Notes under the pieces: generated by a model
What the model was told of the DNA's origin: nothing
Database searches by the model: none
What the model saw: only the letters and a program-made list of their open reading frames with translations
Part shown: piece after piece, positions 23,718 through 33,404 of the stretch
Layout of the letters: every line of letters begins with the position of its first letter
How positions within the stretch are numbered: position 1 is the first letter of the stretch
Position numbers and translations under genes: made by a program
Assembly (NCBI GenBank): GCA_903921325.1
Contig: CAIXPL010000033.1
Coordinates: forward strand, 1 to 54,951
DNA length: 54,951 nt
Origin: an uncultured Pseudomonadota bacterium
Lineage (GTDB): Bacteria > Pseudomonadota > Gammaproteobacteria > Burkholderiales > SG8-39
Direction: 5' to 3'

Positions 23718-23866
23718 TCCGCCCGCTGCTGGCCAGCTTGTTGCTGCTGGCCGTCCTGGGCGGATGCGGCTCGAAGTCGCGCCTCTACCTACCGCCGCCT
23801 GATCCGGACGACCCGGACACCGTCAGCACAAAACAAACTCAGGAACGCGATGGCCGAGTCCGCTAG
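23714..23866 (+). CDS. lptM: LptM-like small lipoprotein
   Basis: A 50-residue lipoprotein starting with the ATG that overlaps the ponA stop. The signal peptide MIRPLLASLLLLAVLGG precedes the lipobox cysteine C18, followed by GSKSRLYLPPPDP. This Cys-Gly-x-Lys-x-x-Leu-Tyr-Leu-Pro-Pro pattern is that of the LptM (YifL) family, which in Escherichia coli helps LptD fold and form disulfides at the outer membrane. The tail is acidic and disordered. Its last 17 bases overlap lysA in another frame. It lies between ponA and lysA, as is usual for lptM upstream of lysA or dapF. The symbol rests on the motif and position. Confidence 0.85.
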   Translation: MIRPLLASLLLLAVLGGCGSKSRLYLPPPDPDDPDTVSTKQTQERDGRVR

Positions 23867-25109
23867 TTCAATGCCCGTCGAGGCAACCCTGCTCGCACAG
23901 GTGGCAGAGCAGTTTGGCACGCCATGCTATGTCTACTCGCGCCAGAAGCTGGTTGCGGCCTGGCACAGCTACGCCGATCCGCTCATGGGGCGCGATGCAC
24001 TGATCTGCTACGCGATGAAGGCCAATTCCACCCTGGCAATCCTCGATGTCTTCGCGCGACTCGGGGCCGGTTTTGACATAGTCTCGGCGGGCGAGCTTGC
24101 ACGCGTGATCGCCGCAGGGGGTGACCCGGGGCGCGTGGTGTTCTCAGGCGTCGGCAAGAGTGAGTCGGACATTCTGGCCGCGCTCGAGGCCAATATTCTT
24201 TGCTTCAACGTCGAGTCGGCGAGCGAACTACGACGCATTGAGTCACTCGCGCAGCGTCGTGGCACACGCGCCCGAATCTCGGTGCGGGTTAATCCGGATG
24301 TGGACGCCGGCACGCACCCCTACATTTCCACCGGCTTGCGTGAAAACAAATTCGGCATCCCGTTCACGCAGGCGCGCGAGCTGTATCGGCACGCGCAGGC
24401 GAGCGCGCATCTGGTGGTTGTGGGCATCGATGTGCATATCGGCTCACAGATTCTCGAGGTTGCGCCGTTTCTTGAAGCGCTCGATCGCACGCTCGCCTTT
24501 GCCGACAGCTTGGTCGCCGAGGGCATCGCGATCCATCACCTCGATCTGGGCGGCGGAGTCGGTATCCGCTATCGCGATGAAGAACCCTTGTTGCCTGCAG
24601 ACTACATCCGCGAGGTGTATGCCCGGCTGGGCGAGCGCCCCTGGCAACTGCTGCTGGAACCTGGCCGATCCCTCGTTGGCAACGCCGGGGTGCTGCTGAC
24701 CCGCGTGGAATATCTCAAACAGGGTGACGGTCGGCAATTTGCGATCGTCGATGCAGCCATGAACGATCTTCTACGCCCTTCGCTCTACGATGCCTGGCAT
24801 GACATCGTGGCATTGAAGCCACCGCAGGGTGTGCCCCAGGTGTTTGATATCGTCGGGCCGGTTTGCGAGTCGGGTGATTTTCTTGGCCGTGGTCGCAGTC
24901 TGGCGCTGGCTGAAGGCGACTTGCTGGCAGTCCTCTCGGCCGGGGCTTACGGCATGAGCATGAGCTCGAATTACAACAGCCGCGCACGTCCCGCCGAAGT
25001 GTTGGTCGACGGTCCGACCATGCATCTGATCCGCGAACGCGAATCGCTCAGCGATTTATTTCGCGGCGAGCGACGCGCGCCGTTCGCGGAGGACGAACAG
25101 CTGGCGTAA
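23850..25109 (+). CDS. lysA: Diaminopimelate decarboxylase
   Basis: A 419-residue PLP enzyme that decarboxylates meso-diaminopimelate to lysine in the cytoplasm. The PLP lysine is K57 in CYAMKANS of the alanine-racemase-like barrel. Further marks are the HIGSQ motif (about 196-200), the phosphate-binding GGGVGIRY (about 233-240), the EPGRSLVGNAG loop (about 270-280) and the CESGDFLGR segment with the active-site cysteine (about 338-346). The C-terminal domain has the family's GAYGMSMSSNYNSR. Length is normal. It overlaps the lptM 3' end and converges on the enoyl-CoA hydratase gene. Confidence 0.97.
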   Translation: MAESASSMPVEATLLAQVAEQFGTPCYVYSRQKLVAAWHSYADPLMGRDALICYAMKANSTLAILDVFARLGAGFDIVSAGELARVIAAGGDPGRVVFSGVGKSESDILAALEANILCFNVESASELRRIESLAQRRGTRARISVRVNPDVDAGTHPYISTGLRENKFGIPFTQARELYRHAQASAHLVVVGIDVHIGSQILEVAPFLEALDRTLAFADSLVAEGIAIHHLDLGGGVGIRYRDEEPLLPADYIREVYARLGERPWQLLLEPGRSLVGNAGVLLTRVEYLKQGDGRQFAIVDAAMNDLLRPSLYDAWHDIVALKPPQGVPQVFDIVGPVCESGDFLGRGRSLALAEGDLLAVLSAGAYGMSMSSNYNSRARPAEVLVDGPTMHLIRERESLSDLFRGERRAPFAEDEQLA

Positions 25110-25127
25110 GCCTTGTGACTGGCCGCT

Positions 25128-25907
25128 TCAGGGCGCCGGATACCAACTCGGACAACGCTTTTCGCGAAAGCTTGCTATCCCTTCCTTTGCCTCGGCGCTG
25201 GCGTGCGCCTGCTCGAAACGCGCTTCCAGCGCCTGCAGTATGGCATCGGTGATGGGGGCACCGTCGGCCTCGGCAATGAGTGCTTTGGCGTCGGCGATCC
25301 CGCTGGGGGCGCCCAGCAGCAAATCATCAGCAACCGCTGCCAGAGCCGCGTCGAGCCCTTCGCGCGCCTCGACCCGATGCACAAACCCGATGCGCAGTGC
25401 CTCGGTCGCGCTCATGCGCTCTCCGGTGAGGACATAGCGGCGAGCAGCACGGGTACCCAGTGCACGAACGAAGAACGGCATCAGTGGCGCGGGGGCGAAT
25501 CCGAGCCGCACTTCACTCACCGCAAAAAACGCGTCGCCGGCCGCAATCACGATGTCGCAGCAGGCGGCGAGCGCCACACCACCGCCGACACAAGCGCCCT
25601 GTACGACCCCGATGACGGGTTTGGCGAGCCGATCAAGACGGGCACAGAGCTCGGTAATTGTGAGCGCGGCATGCCCCGCAGCATTGGACTCCGCCGTGCC
25701 CGACACATCGGCACCGGCGCAGAAATGACGGCCTGCGGCGCGCAGTGCAATCACGCGCACTCGTCCATCGGCCTCCAAAGAGGCCAGTTGTTCACCCAGC
25801 AGCGTGATCATGGCCGGACTCATCGCATTGCTCTTGTCGGGTCGATTCAGGTTCACGGTGGCCACGCCGCGGCGGTCGACCTCGACCCGCACACTGTCTT
25901 CGCTCAT
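25128..25907 (-). CDS. Enoyl-CoA hydratase/isomerase family protein
   Basis: A 259-residue crotonase-fold protein. Conserved features are RPDKSNAMSP near residue 22-31, the oxyanion-hole segment GRHFCAGADVS (about 59-69), the second oxyanion glycine region GACVGGGVALAACCDIVIA (about 103-121, split over the loop), and the SEVRLGFAPA loop (about 130-139). The overall pattern resembles methylglutaconyl-CoA hydratases of leucine degradation more than FadB-type hydratases, but no other leucine-degradation gene is next to it, so the substrate is open. It converges with lysA (18-base gap) and lies downstream of msrQ on the same strand. Confidence 0.88.
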   Translation of the reverse strand: MSEDSVRVEVDRRGVATVNLNRPDKSNAMSPAMITLLGEQLASLEADGRVRVIALRAAGRHFCAGADVSGTAESNAAGHAALTITELCARLDRLAKPVIGVVQGACVGGGVALAACCDIVIAAGDAFFAVSEVRLGFAPAPLMPFFVRALGTRAARRYVLTGERMSATEALRIGFVHRVEAREGLDAALAAVADDLLLGAPSGIADAKALIAEADGAPITDAILQALEARFEQAHASAEAKEGIASFREKRCPSWYPAP

Positions 25908-25944
25908 TGCCTCATCCTCCTTCTTTTGTCACCGGTGCGCCGGT

Positions 25945-26604
25945 TCACGCCACCGGCCGCGTCGCCGGTCGAACTGTCGATCCAGCCGCGGCACCGGCGC
26001 GACGTGCCGGGCTGCGGCGCGCTCGTCGCTTCAAGTAAAGCGGCAACCGCGCGAGCAACAGAAGCAAGAGTACAACGGCATAGATCAGTGGTTGACTCAG
26101 ATCGCGCTTCACCAGCCACAGGTAATGACAGGCTGCCAGCACGGCGGCTGCATAGGTGAGCTTGTGCAACGCCACCCAGCGCCGCGCACCCAGGGCGCGC
26201 ACCATGCGATCGGTCGATGTAATCGCAAGGGGCAGCATCAACACGATCGCACCCATCCCAAGTGTGATGAATGGACGCTTCAGGATATCGTGGCCGATCG
26301 CCACCCAATCGAAGAACTGATCGAGCCACAGATAGGTGGTCAGATGCAACAGCGCATAGAACGCCGAGAACAGGCCGATCATGCGGCGCACGTCGAGCAA
26401 AACGTGCCAACCTGTCCAATGGCGAAGCGGCGTGACGGCAAGTGCAATCCACAGAAACACCATGGCCCAGGTGCCTGTCGAACGGGTGACCACTTCAATG
26501 GGATTGGCACCCAGTTCCTCCATCAATCCGAGCGCAATGAGCCGCGCCAGCGGACCGAGGCAGAGCAAGAACACGAGCGCCTTGGCATAGGAGAGCGCTT
26601 TCAT
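25945..26604 (-). CDS. msrQ: Heme-binding membrane subunit MsrQ of methionine sulfoxide reductase
   Basis: A 219-residue integral membrane cytochrome b that passes quinol electrons to MsrP for repair of oxidised periplasmic methionines. The ATG at 26604 is one base after the msrP stop; the frame from 26661 is rejected. Six hydrophobic segments can be seen, with heme-ligand histidines in FYALLHLTTYLW (near residue 84), WVALHKLTYAAA (near 146) and AACHYLW (near 159). The C-terminal 30 residues are basic and Ala/Arg-rich. The msrP-msrQ pair is a standard operon. Confidence 0.95.
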   Translation of the reverse strand: MKALSYAKALVFLLCLGPLARLIALGLMEELGANPIEVVTRSTGTWAMVFLWIALAVTPLRHWTGWHVLLDVRRMIGLFSAFYALLHLTTYLWLDQFFDWVAIGHDILKRPFITLGMGAIVLMLPLAITSTDRMVRALGARRWVALHKLTYAAAVLAACHYLWLVKRDLSQPLIYAVVLLLLLLARLPLYLKRRARRSPARRAGAAAGSTVRPATRPVA

Positions 26605-26605
26605 C

Positions 26606-27550
26606 TCAGAAGTTCTTGTTGAGATCCATGCCGGTATACAACCCCGCCACCTGATCGGCATAGCCGTTGAACATCAGGGTGGGCCGCTTGCGAAATTCGC
26701 CAATACGCCGCTCGGTGGCCTGACTCCAGCGTGGATGATCGACCTGCGGGTTTACATTGGAATAGAAACCATACTCATTGGCTGCGGCCTTGTTCCATGC
26801 AGTGCCGGGTTGCTTCGATGTAAAGCGGATTCTGACCAGCGACTTGGCGCTCTTGAATCCATACTTCCATGGCACCACCAGGCGCACCGGGGCACCGTTC
26901 TGATTGGGCAGTAACTGTCCGTACATGCCCACGGTGAGCAGAGTGAGCGGATGCATCGCCTCATCGATCCGCAAACCTTCGGCATACGGCCAGTCGAGGA
27001 TCGACATGCGAATCCCCGGCATCGTGTCCTGCTGAGCCGTGATGAACTCAACGTACTTCGCATTGGCCGTGGGCTGCACCAGTTGCGCAAGCTGCGAGAA
27101 TTCAAAGCCGATCCAGGGAATCACCATCGACCACCCTTCAACGCAGCGCATGCGGTAGATCCGCTCCTGCTGCGGCAGTTTGAGCAGATCCTCGATGCCA
27201 AAGGTGCGCGGCTTGGCGACCTCGCCGTCGACCTGCACCTGCCACGGGCGGGTCTTGAGGCGACCCGCCATTCCTGCTGGTGAATATTTATCGGTGCTGA
27301 ATTCGTAATAGTTGTTGTAGCTGGAGGCATCCTTGAACGGCGTGGCCTCCTCGCCAATAGGCGCTGCGGCCCGGTACCCTTCAATGCGTCCGCTCACCTG
27401 CTCGGCCTGCGCAGTGCCAATACCCGTGCCAATGAGTGCGGCGGCGCTGCCCATGGCGGCGTGCGCGATAAATTCACGCCGCGTCAGGTATTGCTCGCGT
27501 GGAGTGATTTCCGAGGGAACGATGTCGCTGGGCGGTCTGATCGTCAACAT
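26606..27550 (-). CDS. msrP: Periplasmic methionine sulfoxide reductase catalytic subunit MsrP
   Basis: A 314-residue molybdenum-cofactor enzyme exported folded by the Tat system: twin arginines R24-R25 in LTRREFIAH precede a hydrophobic stretch with an Ala-rich cleavage region near residue 48. The molybdenum-ligand cysteine lies in [11 protein letters not shown], and the sulfite-oxidase-like fold is shown by [10 protein letters not shown] and [12 protein letters not shown]. It reduces methionine sulfoxide in periplasmic and outer-membrane proteins, with electrons from MsrQ directly downstream. Length is typical. The 190-bp region 27551-27741 upstream holds no gene. Confidence 0.96.
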   Translation of the reverse strand: MLTIRPPSDIVPSEITPREQYLTRREFIAHAAMGSAAALIGTGIGTAQAEQVSGRIEGYRAAAPIGEEATPFKDASSYNNYYEFSTDKYSPAGMAGRLKTRPWQVQVDGEVAKPRTFGIEDLLKLPQQERIYRMRCVEGWSMVIPWIGFEFSQLAQLVQPTANAKYVEFITAQQDTMPGIRMSILDWPYAEGLRIDEAMHPLTLLTVGMYGQLLPNQNGAPVRLVVPWKYGFKSAKSLVRIRFTSKQPGTAWNKAAANEYGFYSNVNPQVDHPRWSQATERRIGEFRKRPTLMFNGYADQVAGLYTGMDLNKNF

Positions 27551-27741
27551 GCAGTAGCTCCGGTGGTCTGATGGGTCACTGACCAGTCATTCGCATGTGA
27601 TGCCAGCCTGGTTACACACAGCAGTGATTAAAGCGCAAACGGCACGACAAAGAGTAACCGGGCAAAGAATGGGTCACGCGAGCCGCACCCGGCACGCTGA
27701 GCCTCAGTGTGCGAACAAAGTCCAACTAGCCCGCGAGCGAC

Positions 27742-28149
27742 TCAAGGACGAGCCAGACGGAACAGGTTATCGTACCCCTCACCTGCCAATTGTCCAGGCG
27801 ACCGGTCGCCGCTGTAGCGGTAGAGCGGATGCCCATGCGAGGTCCATTGGCGGGTGCCATCGGAACGGCGCACCCAACGATAGTCGTCGGTGCGGCGCGC
27901 CGACTCCGGCACGATATACGGCGGAAACAGTTGCGCGCACTCAGCCGCGCACAGGCTCTCACTGGGCAACAGCCGATCACGGTCGTAGGTATACAGCGCG
28001 CGACCTTCGCGATCGGTCAGGTAGCCCTCGTGGACGAGCGCAGGGGCGCTGCGGCCTCCAAACCAGCTGCACCCAGTCAGCATGAGAACCAGCGCCGCCA
28101 TAACGACACGCGCTGCAATATCGAAGCTTCTGGCTTGATCGATGTGCAT
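27742..28149 (-). CDS. Small lipoprotein with secreted-repeat (COG4315-like) domain
   Basis: A 135-residue lipoprotein from the ATG at 28149; longer frames read into the cytochrome gene region. The lipobox MLTGC puts the acylated cysteine at about residue 27. The mature part has the Lipoprotein_15 style YLTDREGRALYTYDRD unit, followed by C-x3-C spacing (CAAECAQLFPPY) and a second WTSHGHPLYRYSGD unit. Members of this family are secreted proteins of unknown role. Two conserved cysteines could form a disulfide. It lies 115 bases downstream of cytochrome c4 and is probably co-transcribed. Confidence 0.8.
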   Translation of the reverse strand: MHIDQARSFDIAARVVMAALVLMLTGCSWFGGRSAPALVHEGYLTDREGRALYTYDRDRLLPSESLCAAECAQLFPPYIVPESARRTDDYRWVRRSDGTRQWTSHGHPLYRYSGDRSPGQLAGEGYDNLFRLARP

Positions 28150-28264
28150 TGCCCGACCGATGGGGCGTGGTCGGGTCGCGCGTGCCTGGCCTCGGCACCC
28201 GCGTGAGGCTCTGTGCGACCTGGGCATTCGAGCCGACCCGGCCCGTGCGGCCGACATCGCCCTT

Positions 28265-28915
28265 TCAGTGCAGGCCGGCGACGTAGTCCGACACCGCAGC
28301 GATCTCGCGGTCATTCAGTCGTGCCGCAATCGTACGCATCATCGCGTTCGGGTCGTTGGCACGCTCACCAGAGCGCCATGCCTTCATTTGGGCTTCGGTG
28401 TAGTCCTTGTGCTGCCCACCCAGCCGCGGATACTGCGAGGGCAGACCGGCACCTGTGGCCCCGTGGCAACCGGCACAGGCAGGCACACCACGATCGGCAA
28501 TACCGGCGCGATAGATCTGCTGACCGAGACTCGCGGATTCCTTGCTGGATGCGGCCAGAATGCGCGGCGGTTGCGCGGCGTAGTAGGCACCCAGGTTACG
28601 CATGTCTGCGTCTGAGAGCATCGCGGCCTGCGCCGTCATGATCGGGTTGTTACGGGCCTGATCCTTCTTGGGTAACCCCTTGAAGTTCGTCAACTGCTTG
28701 ACGATATAGTCAGCACCCTGCCCGGCGAGCGAGGGATTTTGCGGGATGCCGCTCGCACCGCCAGGGCCGTGACAGGCGACACAGATCTGCCCGGCCTTCT
28801 CGGCGCCCTTGGCAACATCGGGTTTTGCAAGCGCGGGACTGGCCTCTTCGCCCCACGAACTGCCCATGCCGGCTACTGCAAACAGCAGCGCGGCCAAAGC
28901 CAGACGCACGTTCAT
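28265..28915 (-). CDS. Diheme cytochrome c4-like protein
   Basis: A 216-residue periplasmic protein with a signal peptide (cleaved near residue 22, after SWG or WGEEA) and two class I cytochrome domains, each with a heme site: CVACH near residue 46-50 and CAGCH near 147-151. Axial methionines are likely in NPIMTAQAAML and DPNAMMRTIA. Cytochrome c4 carries electrons to terminal oxidases. It is divergent from engB, the usual betaproteobacterial arrangement, but the resB/ccsA maturation genes that commonly follow it are not here; a lipoprotein gene is found instead. Confidence 0.93.
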   Translation of the reverse strand: MNVRLALAALLFAVAGMGSSWGEEASPALAKPDVAKGAEKAGQICVACHGPGGASGIPQNPSLAGQGADYIVKQLTNFKGLPKKDQARNNPIMTAQAAMLSDADMRNLGAYYAAQPPRILAASSKESASLGQQIYRAGIADRGVPACAGCHGATGAGLPSQYPRLGGQHKDYTEAQMKAWRSGERANDPNAMMRTIAARLNDREIAAVSDYVAGLH

Positions 28916-29082
28916 TGATTCGCTCTCCCAGGCACTCTGGTCAGTACAAGAGCGCGGATTTTACAGGGGATTTGGGTGCCGGCACAGCGCTTCGTCCGCG
29001 TTCTGTCTCCGTCCGGACCGCCAGAGGACACTGCAGCCGCGTAACATCGACCCCTTGCCACCCTTTTTGGGCTCCTGTGACG

Positions 29083-29700
29083 ATGTCGATGTTTCTCAAT
29101 GCGGCCTACGCGCTGTCAGCCCACAATCTGGCCCAATTGCCCCCGCCGGGGCCGCCAGAGATCGCGTTTGCGGGGCGCTCGAACGCCGGCAAATCCAGCG
29201 CCATCAATACCTTGGTGCGCCACAAGCGCCTTGCGTTTGTGAGCAAGACGCCGGGGCGCACGCAAATGATCAATTTTTTCCGGCTGCGCGGCGGCGCGCT
29301 GCTCGCCGACCTGCCCGGTTACGGCTATGCCAAAGTACCCGCCGAAGTGCGCCGCCACTGGGGCGAAGTGCTGTCAAGCTACCTGCAGACGCGCGAATGC
29401 CTGGTTGGGCTGGTGCTGATCATGGATTCGCGTCACCCGCTAGGCGAACTCGACCAGCGCATGCTTGAATGGTTTTTGCCAACCGGCCGGCCGGTACACG
29501 TTCTGCTCACCAAAAGCGACAAGCTGTCGCGGCGTGAAGCCAGCCAGACGCTGAAGGACACCCGTGCCGAGTTGGCGCTGCGTGCCCCAAATTACACCGC
29601 CCAATTGTTCTCCAGTTTGACCCCACTCGGCGTGGCCGACGCGGAGCAGGCCATTGCGGCCTGGCTGGACAAAGAAAGTCCCCGGGCCGAAGGGGAGTAG
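29083..29700 (+). CDS. engB: Ribosome biogenesis GTP-binding protein YihA/YsxC
   Basis: A 205-residue essential GTPase that takes part in late 50S subunit assembly. I choose the ATG at 29083 (MSMFLNAAYALS); an ATG at 29089 is equally possible, while the longer frame covers the divergent promoter region. G1 is GRSNAGKSS (about 33-41), G2 a Thr in KTPGRTQ, G3 DLPGYG (about 78-83), G4 TKSD (about 143-146) and G5 SSLTP. Length is normal. It is divergent from cytochrome c4 and lies upstream of hemB, with two hairpins in between. Confidence 0.96.
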   Translation: MSMFLNAAYALSAHNLAQLPPPGPPEIAFAGRSNAGKSSAINTLVRHKRLAFVSKTPGRTQMINFFRLRGGALLADLPGYGYAKVPAEVRRHWGEVLSSYLQTRECLVGLVLIMDSRHPLGELDQRMLEWFLPTGRPVHVLLTKSDKLSRREASQTLKDTRAELALRAPNYTAQLFSSLTPLGVADAEQAIAAWLDKESPRAEGE

Positions 29701-30994
<1,294 letters not shown>

Positions 30995-31007
30995 GTGACC
31001 AGGTCGG

Positions 31008-31033
31008 ACGCCCCCCGGGACGCCCGCTCAGGG
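31008..31033 (+). repeat. Right copy of the direct repeat flanking hemB
   Basis: ACGCCCCCCGGGA is followed by CGCCCGCTCAGGG (31021-31033), matching the repeat at 29715-29749. An inverted pair CCGCTCA (31024-31030) and TGAGCGG (31049-31055) with an 18-base loop overlaps it and may act as a weak terminator between the convergent hemB and binding-protein genes. Confidence 0.5.
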
Positions 31034-31119
31034 CACCGCAATTCAGTTTGAGCGGACCCGCGAGGCGTCGCGCTGCCGGGGGTCGGACCGTCGGCGGCGA
31101 GTGCCCATACCAGGCTCGA

Positions 31120-32280
31120 TCACTCGGCGATCAGCTTCCAGTGCCCGTTTTCAATCCGGACCAGCACCTGACCGCGTTGATCGGTGCCGTTGTGATCTGT
31201 CGGACTCATGCTGAACACCGCCTGCGTCGCCACAAAGTTGTGGGTCTGCTCGATCGCGTCCTTCAAAGCGCGCCGGAACGCAGCGGTGCCGGGCGAACCG
31301 GCTTTCAGTGCCGCCGGTGTTGCCGCCGCCGTGATCAGATAGGCATCCCATGCGGTGGCACCAAACAGTGACAGTGTGCCCGCGCCATACTTGCCTTCGA
31401 ATTGACGCAGATATTCCAGCGCCACTTTCTTGATCGGATTGGCATCGCTTAACTGCGCCGCCACCAGCACCGGGGAGACAGGGAACACCGCACCTTCCAG
31501 ATCCGCGCCGCCGACGCGCAGGAAGTCATTGTTGGCGACACCCTGGTTCAGATAGATCTGCTTGCGAAAACCGCGCCGACGCAGTTCGATCACCGGCGCC
31601 GCGGCCGAGGTGCCCGAAGCACCAATCAGGACTGAATCCGGGTTGGTTGCCAGTGCCTTGAGCACCTGCGGTGTGACACTGGTGTCGGTCGGATTGAATC
31701 GCTCCCAGGCGAGTGATTTCACCTTGCGCAGCTGGGCGACTTTTTCCATCTCCTCAGTGAACGACTCGCCGAACGCAGTCGCGTGCGAGATGTAGGCCAC
31801 CGTGCCGATATGGTTGTCTACGGCATGCCCGAAGATGCGGGCAGCCATGAACGGCTCGTTCGGTGCCAGCTTGAATGCCCAGCGCTTGTTGCCCTCCTGC
31901 GGGATGATGATGCTGCCGGAACCCGACAAGCTGATGACTGGCGTTTCCGCCGGTCCGACCACATCGAGTATGGCGAGCGAGGTCGGGGTGAGCGAGCCAC
32001 CGAACATCACATCGACCTTGTCCTCGCTGATCATCTTGCGCGCGTTGACTACCGCCTGGGTCGGATCGCTGCGATCATCCAGTATCACCACCTTCAGCTT
32101 CTGTCCGGCAAGGGTCGCGGGCAGGATCTCCAGCGTCTGCTTCTCAGGAATGCCGAGCGAAGACCCCGGTCCGGTCAGGGACAAGGTGGCCCCAATAGTG
32201 ATGTCGGCGCGCGCCGCGGTGGACGTGGCGATCAAGCTGATCGCAGTCAGTGCAACAAAGCTCAGTGCAGCCTTTTTCAT
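31120..32280 (-). CDS. Periplasmic branched-chain amino-acid type ABC substrate-binding protein (orphan)
   Basis: A 386-residue periplasmic binding protein of the Leu/Ile/Val-type (Peripla_BP_6) class. A signal peptide ends near residue 25 (ARADITIGATL), followed by ITIGATLSLTGPGSSLGIPEK, the typical ligand-binding start, and later by TPVISLSGSGS and SHATAFGESFTEEM. The ATG at 32280 has AGGAG eight bases upstream. No permease or ATPase lies beside it; it could serve the livHMGF transporter located about 4 kb further on, or a different one. It starts 36 bases after the epimerase-like gene, so the two probably share a transcript. Ligand unknown: in this class it can be amino acids, aromatic acids or amides. 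Confidence 0.92.
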   Translation of the reverse strand: MKKAALSFVALTAISLIATSTAARADITIGATLSLTGPGSSLGIPEKQTLEILPATLAGQKLKVVILDDRSDPTQAVVNARKMISEDKVDVMFGGSLTPTSLAILDVVGPAETPVISLSGSGSIIIPQEGNKRWAFKLAPNEPFMAARIFGHAVDNHIGTVAYISHATAFGESFTEEMEKVAQLRKVKSLAWERFNPTDTSVTPQVLKALATNPDSVLIGASGTSAAAPVIELRRRGFRKQIYLNQGVANNDFLRVGGADLEGAVFPVSPVLVAAQLSDANPIKKVALEYLRQFEGKYGAGTLSLFGATAWDAYLITAAATPAALKAGSPGTAAFRRALKDAIEQTHNFVATQAVFSMSPTDHNGTDQRGQVLVRIENGHWKLIAE

Positions 32281-32316
32281 TGTTTGTTCTCCTCGGCCTC
32301 ATCAGATGGTCGGCGC

Positions 32317-33378
32317 TTAACGGTTGCCCTGTCTGGGGGCGGGCTCACCCGATGCGCGCACTGCCGCGGCGACGCCCTCGCGCACCGTCGGATAGCGCAG
32401 GACTATACCGAGTTCTGCCTTCATGCGGTCATTGCTGACCCGCCGCGACTCATCCATGAAGGAGAGGAGCGGTGCCGCAATGCGTTGTGCCGCCTGCGCG
32501 CGACTCACCCGGGGCGGTCGTGGCAAGCCGAATGCGTCGGCCACCAGATCAAAATAATCCCCCATGCGAATCTCACTGTCGTCGCACACGTTGTAGGCGG
32601 CGCTCATTGGTGTGCTCGGTGTCGCATCCGCGATCGCACCTGACATTCCACCCGTCGTTGCAGCCGTCCTTTCGCCCGTCATCGTGGTGAGTGCCCGCAC
32701 CAGCGCAGACGCCAGATCTTCAGCATGAATATGATTGGTGAACACGTCCTCCGCGGCACGCAACACCGGCGTGCCCTCGCGCAAGCGCGCAAGCGGTAGC
32801 CGATCGGTCGCGTAGATCCCGGGCGCACGCAAGACCACCACGCTCACCTGATGCGCAAGACCCCAGGTAAACAACTGTCGCTCGGCGTCGACCCGCCGAA
32901 CCGCCCGCGGAGTGCCCGGATGCAAAGGCGAGGATTCATCAACCCAGCGCCCGCCACAATCGCCATACACCCCGGTGGTGCTGACATAGACCAGGCGCTG
33001 CACGGTGACGTCCCGTCGGGCCTGATGCGCATCGTTGCCATCGCATGCATCCAGGCACTGGCCGGCCACGCCGCCCCCCTGTGCTACCATCGGCCGCGAA
33101 ACAGGGGTCATCACCGCGAGCAGATTCTGTGTGCGGGTGTCGATGGTGCCGGTGCCCGGCGGCGGTGCAAGGTGGATCACGGTATCGGCCACGCCAGCCA
33201 GGTGCTGCAGGCTCGATCGGTCATCCAGGTCGGCGAGCAGAACGGTGGCGCCGAGAGCTTCCAGTGCCGCAATCCGCGCCGGATCGCGTGCCACCGCGAA
33301 CACCAGCGTGTGCGGCGCCAGCAAACGGATCACCCGCTCGCCAATATCACCTGCGCCAACCAGTAGTACCTTGTCCAT
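32317..33378 (-). CDS. NAD(P)-dependent epimerase/dehydratase-like (SDR) protein
   Basis: A 353-residue extended-SDR-like protein. The start is uncertain: ATG at 33378 gives the clean MDKVLLVGAGDIGERV, with AGGAG unusually close, while a TTG at 33399 would overlap the divergent gene. The Rossmann motif GAGDIG is at about residues 8-13; LVYVSTTGVYGDCGGRWVDE, with the Ser-Tyr pattern of nucleotide-sugar epimerases, lies at about 130-150; NHIHAEDLASAL, a feature of the family, follows at about 235. Residues 96-125 (QGGGVAGQCLDACDGNDA) look like an insert. Substrate unknown. It is the first gene of a two-gene unit with the orphan binding protein. Confidence 0.85.
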   Translation of the reverse strand: MDKVLLVGAGDIGERVIRLLAPHTLVFAVARDPARIAALEALGATVLLADLDDRSSLQHLAGVADTVIHLAPPPGTGTIDTRTQNLLAVMTPVSRPMVAQGGGVAGQCLDACDGNDAHQARRDVTVQRLVYVSTTGVYGDCGGRWVDESSPLHPGTPRAVRRVDAERQLFTWGLAHQVSVVVLRAPGIYATDRLPLARLREGTPVLRAAEDVFTNHIHAEDLASALVRALTTMTGERTAATTGGMSGAIADATPSTPMSAAYNVCDDSEIRMGDYFDLVADAFGLPRPPRVSRAQAAQRIAAPLLSFMDESRRVSNDRMKAELGIVLRYPTVREGVAAAVRASGEPAPRQGNR

Positions 33379-33404
33379 TCTCCTGATTGTATTCGCCAAC
33401 CGCC

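Noticed and set aside
25203-26159. A 318-codon open frame on the plus strand
   Set aside because: It is antisense to the enoyl-CoA hydratase and msrQ genes and shows no domain or start signal.
33379-33399. TTG at 33399 as start of the epimerase-like gene
   Set aside because: It would add seven residues before the clean Rossmann start; the ATG at 33378 gives the normal N-terminus, although its ribosome-binding site is close.
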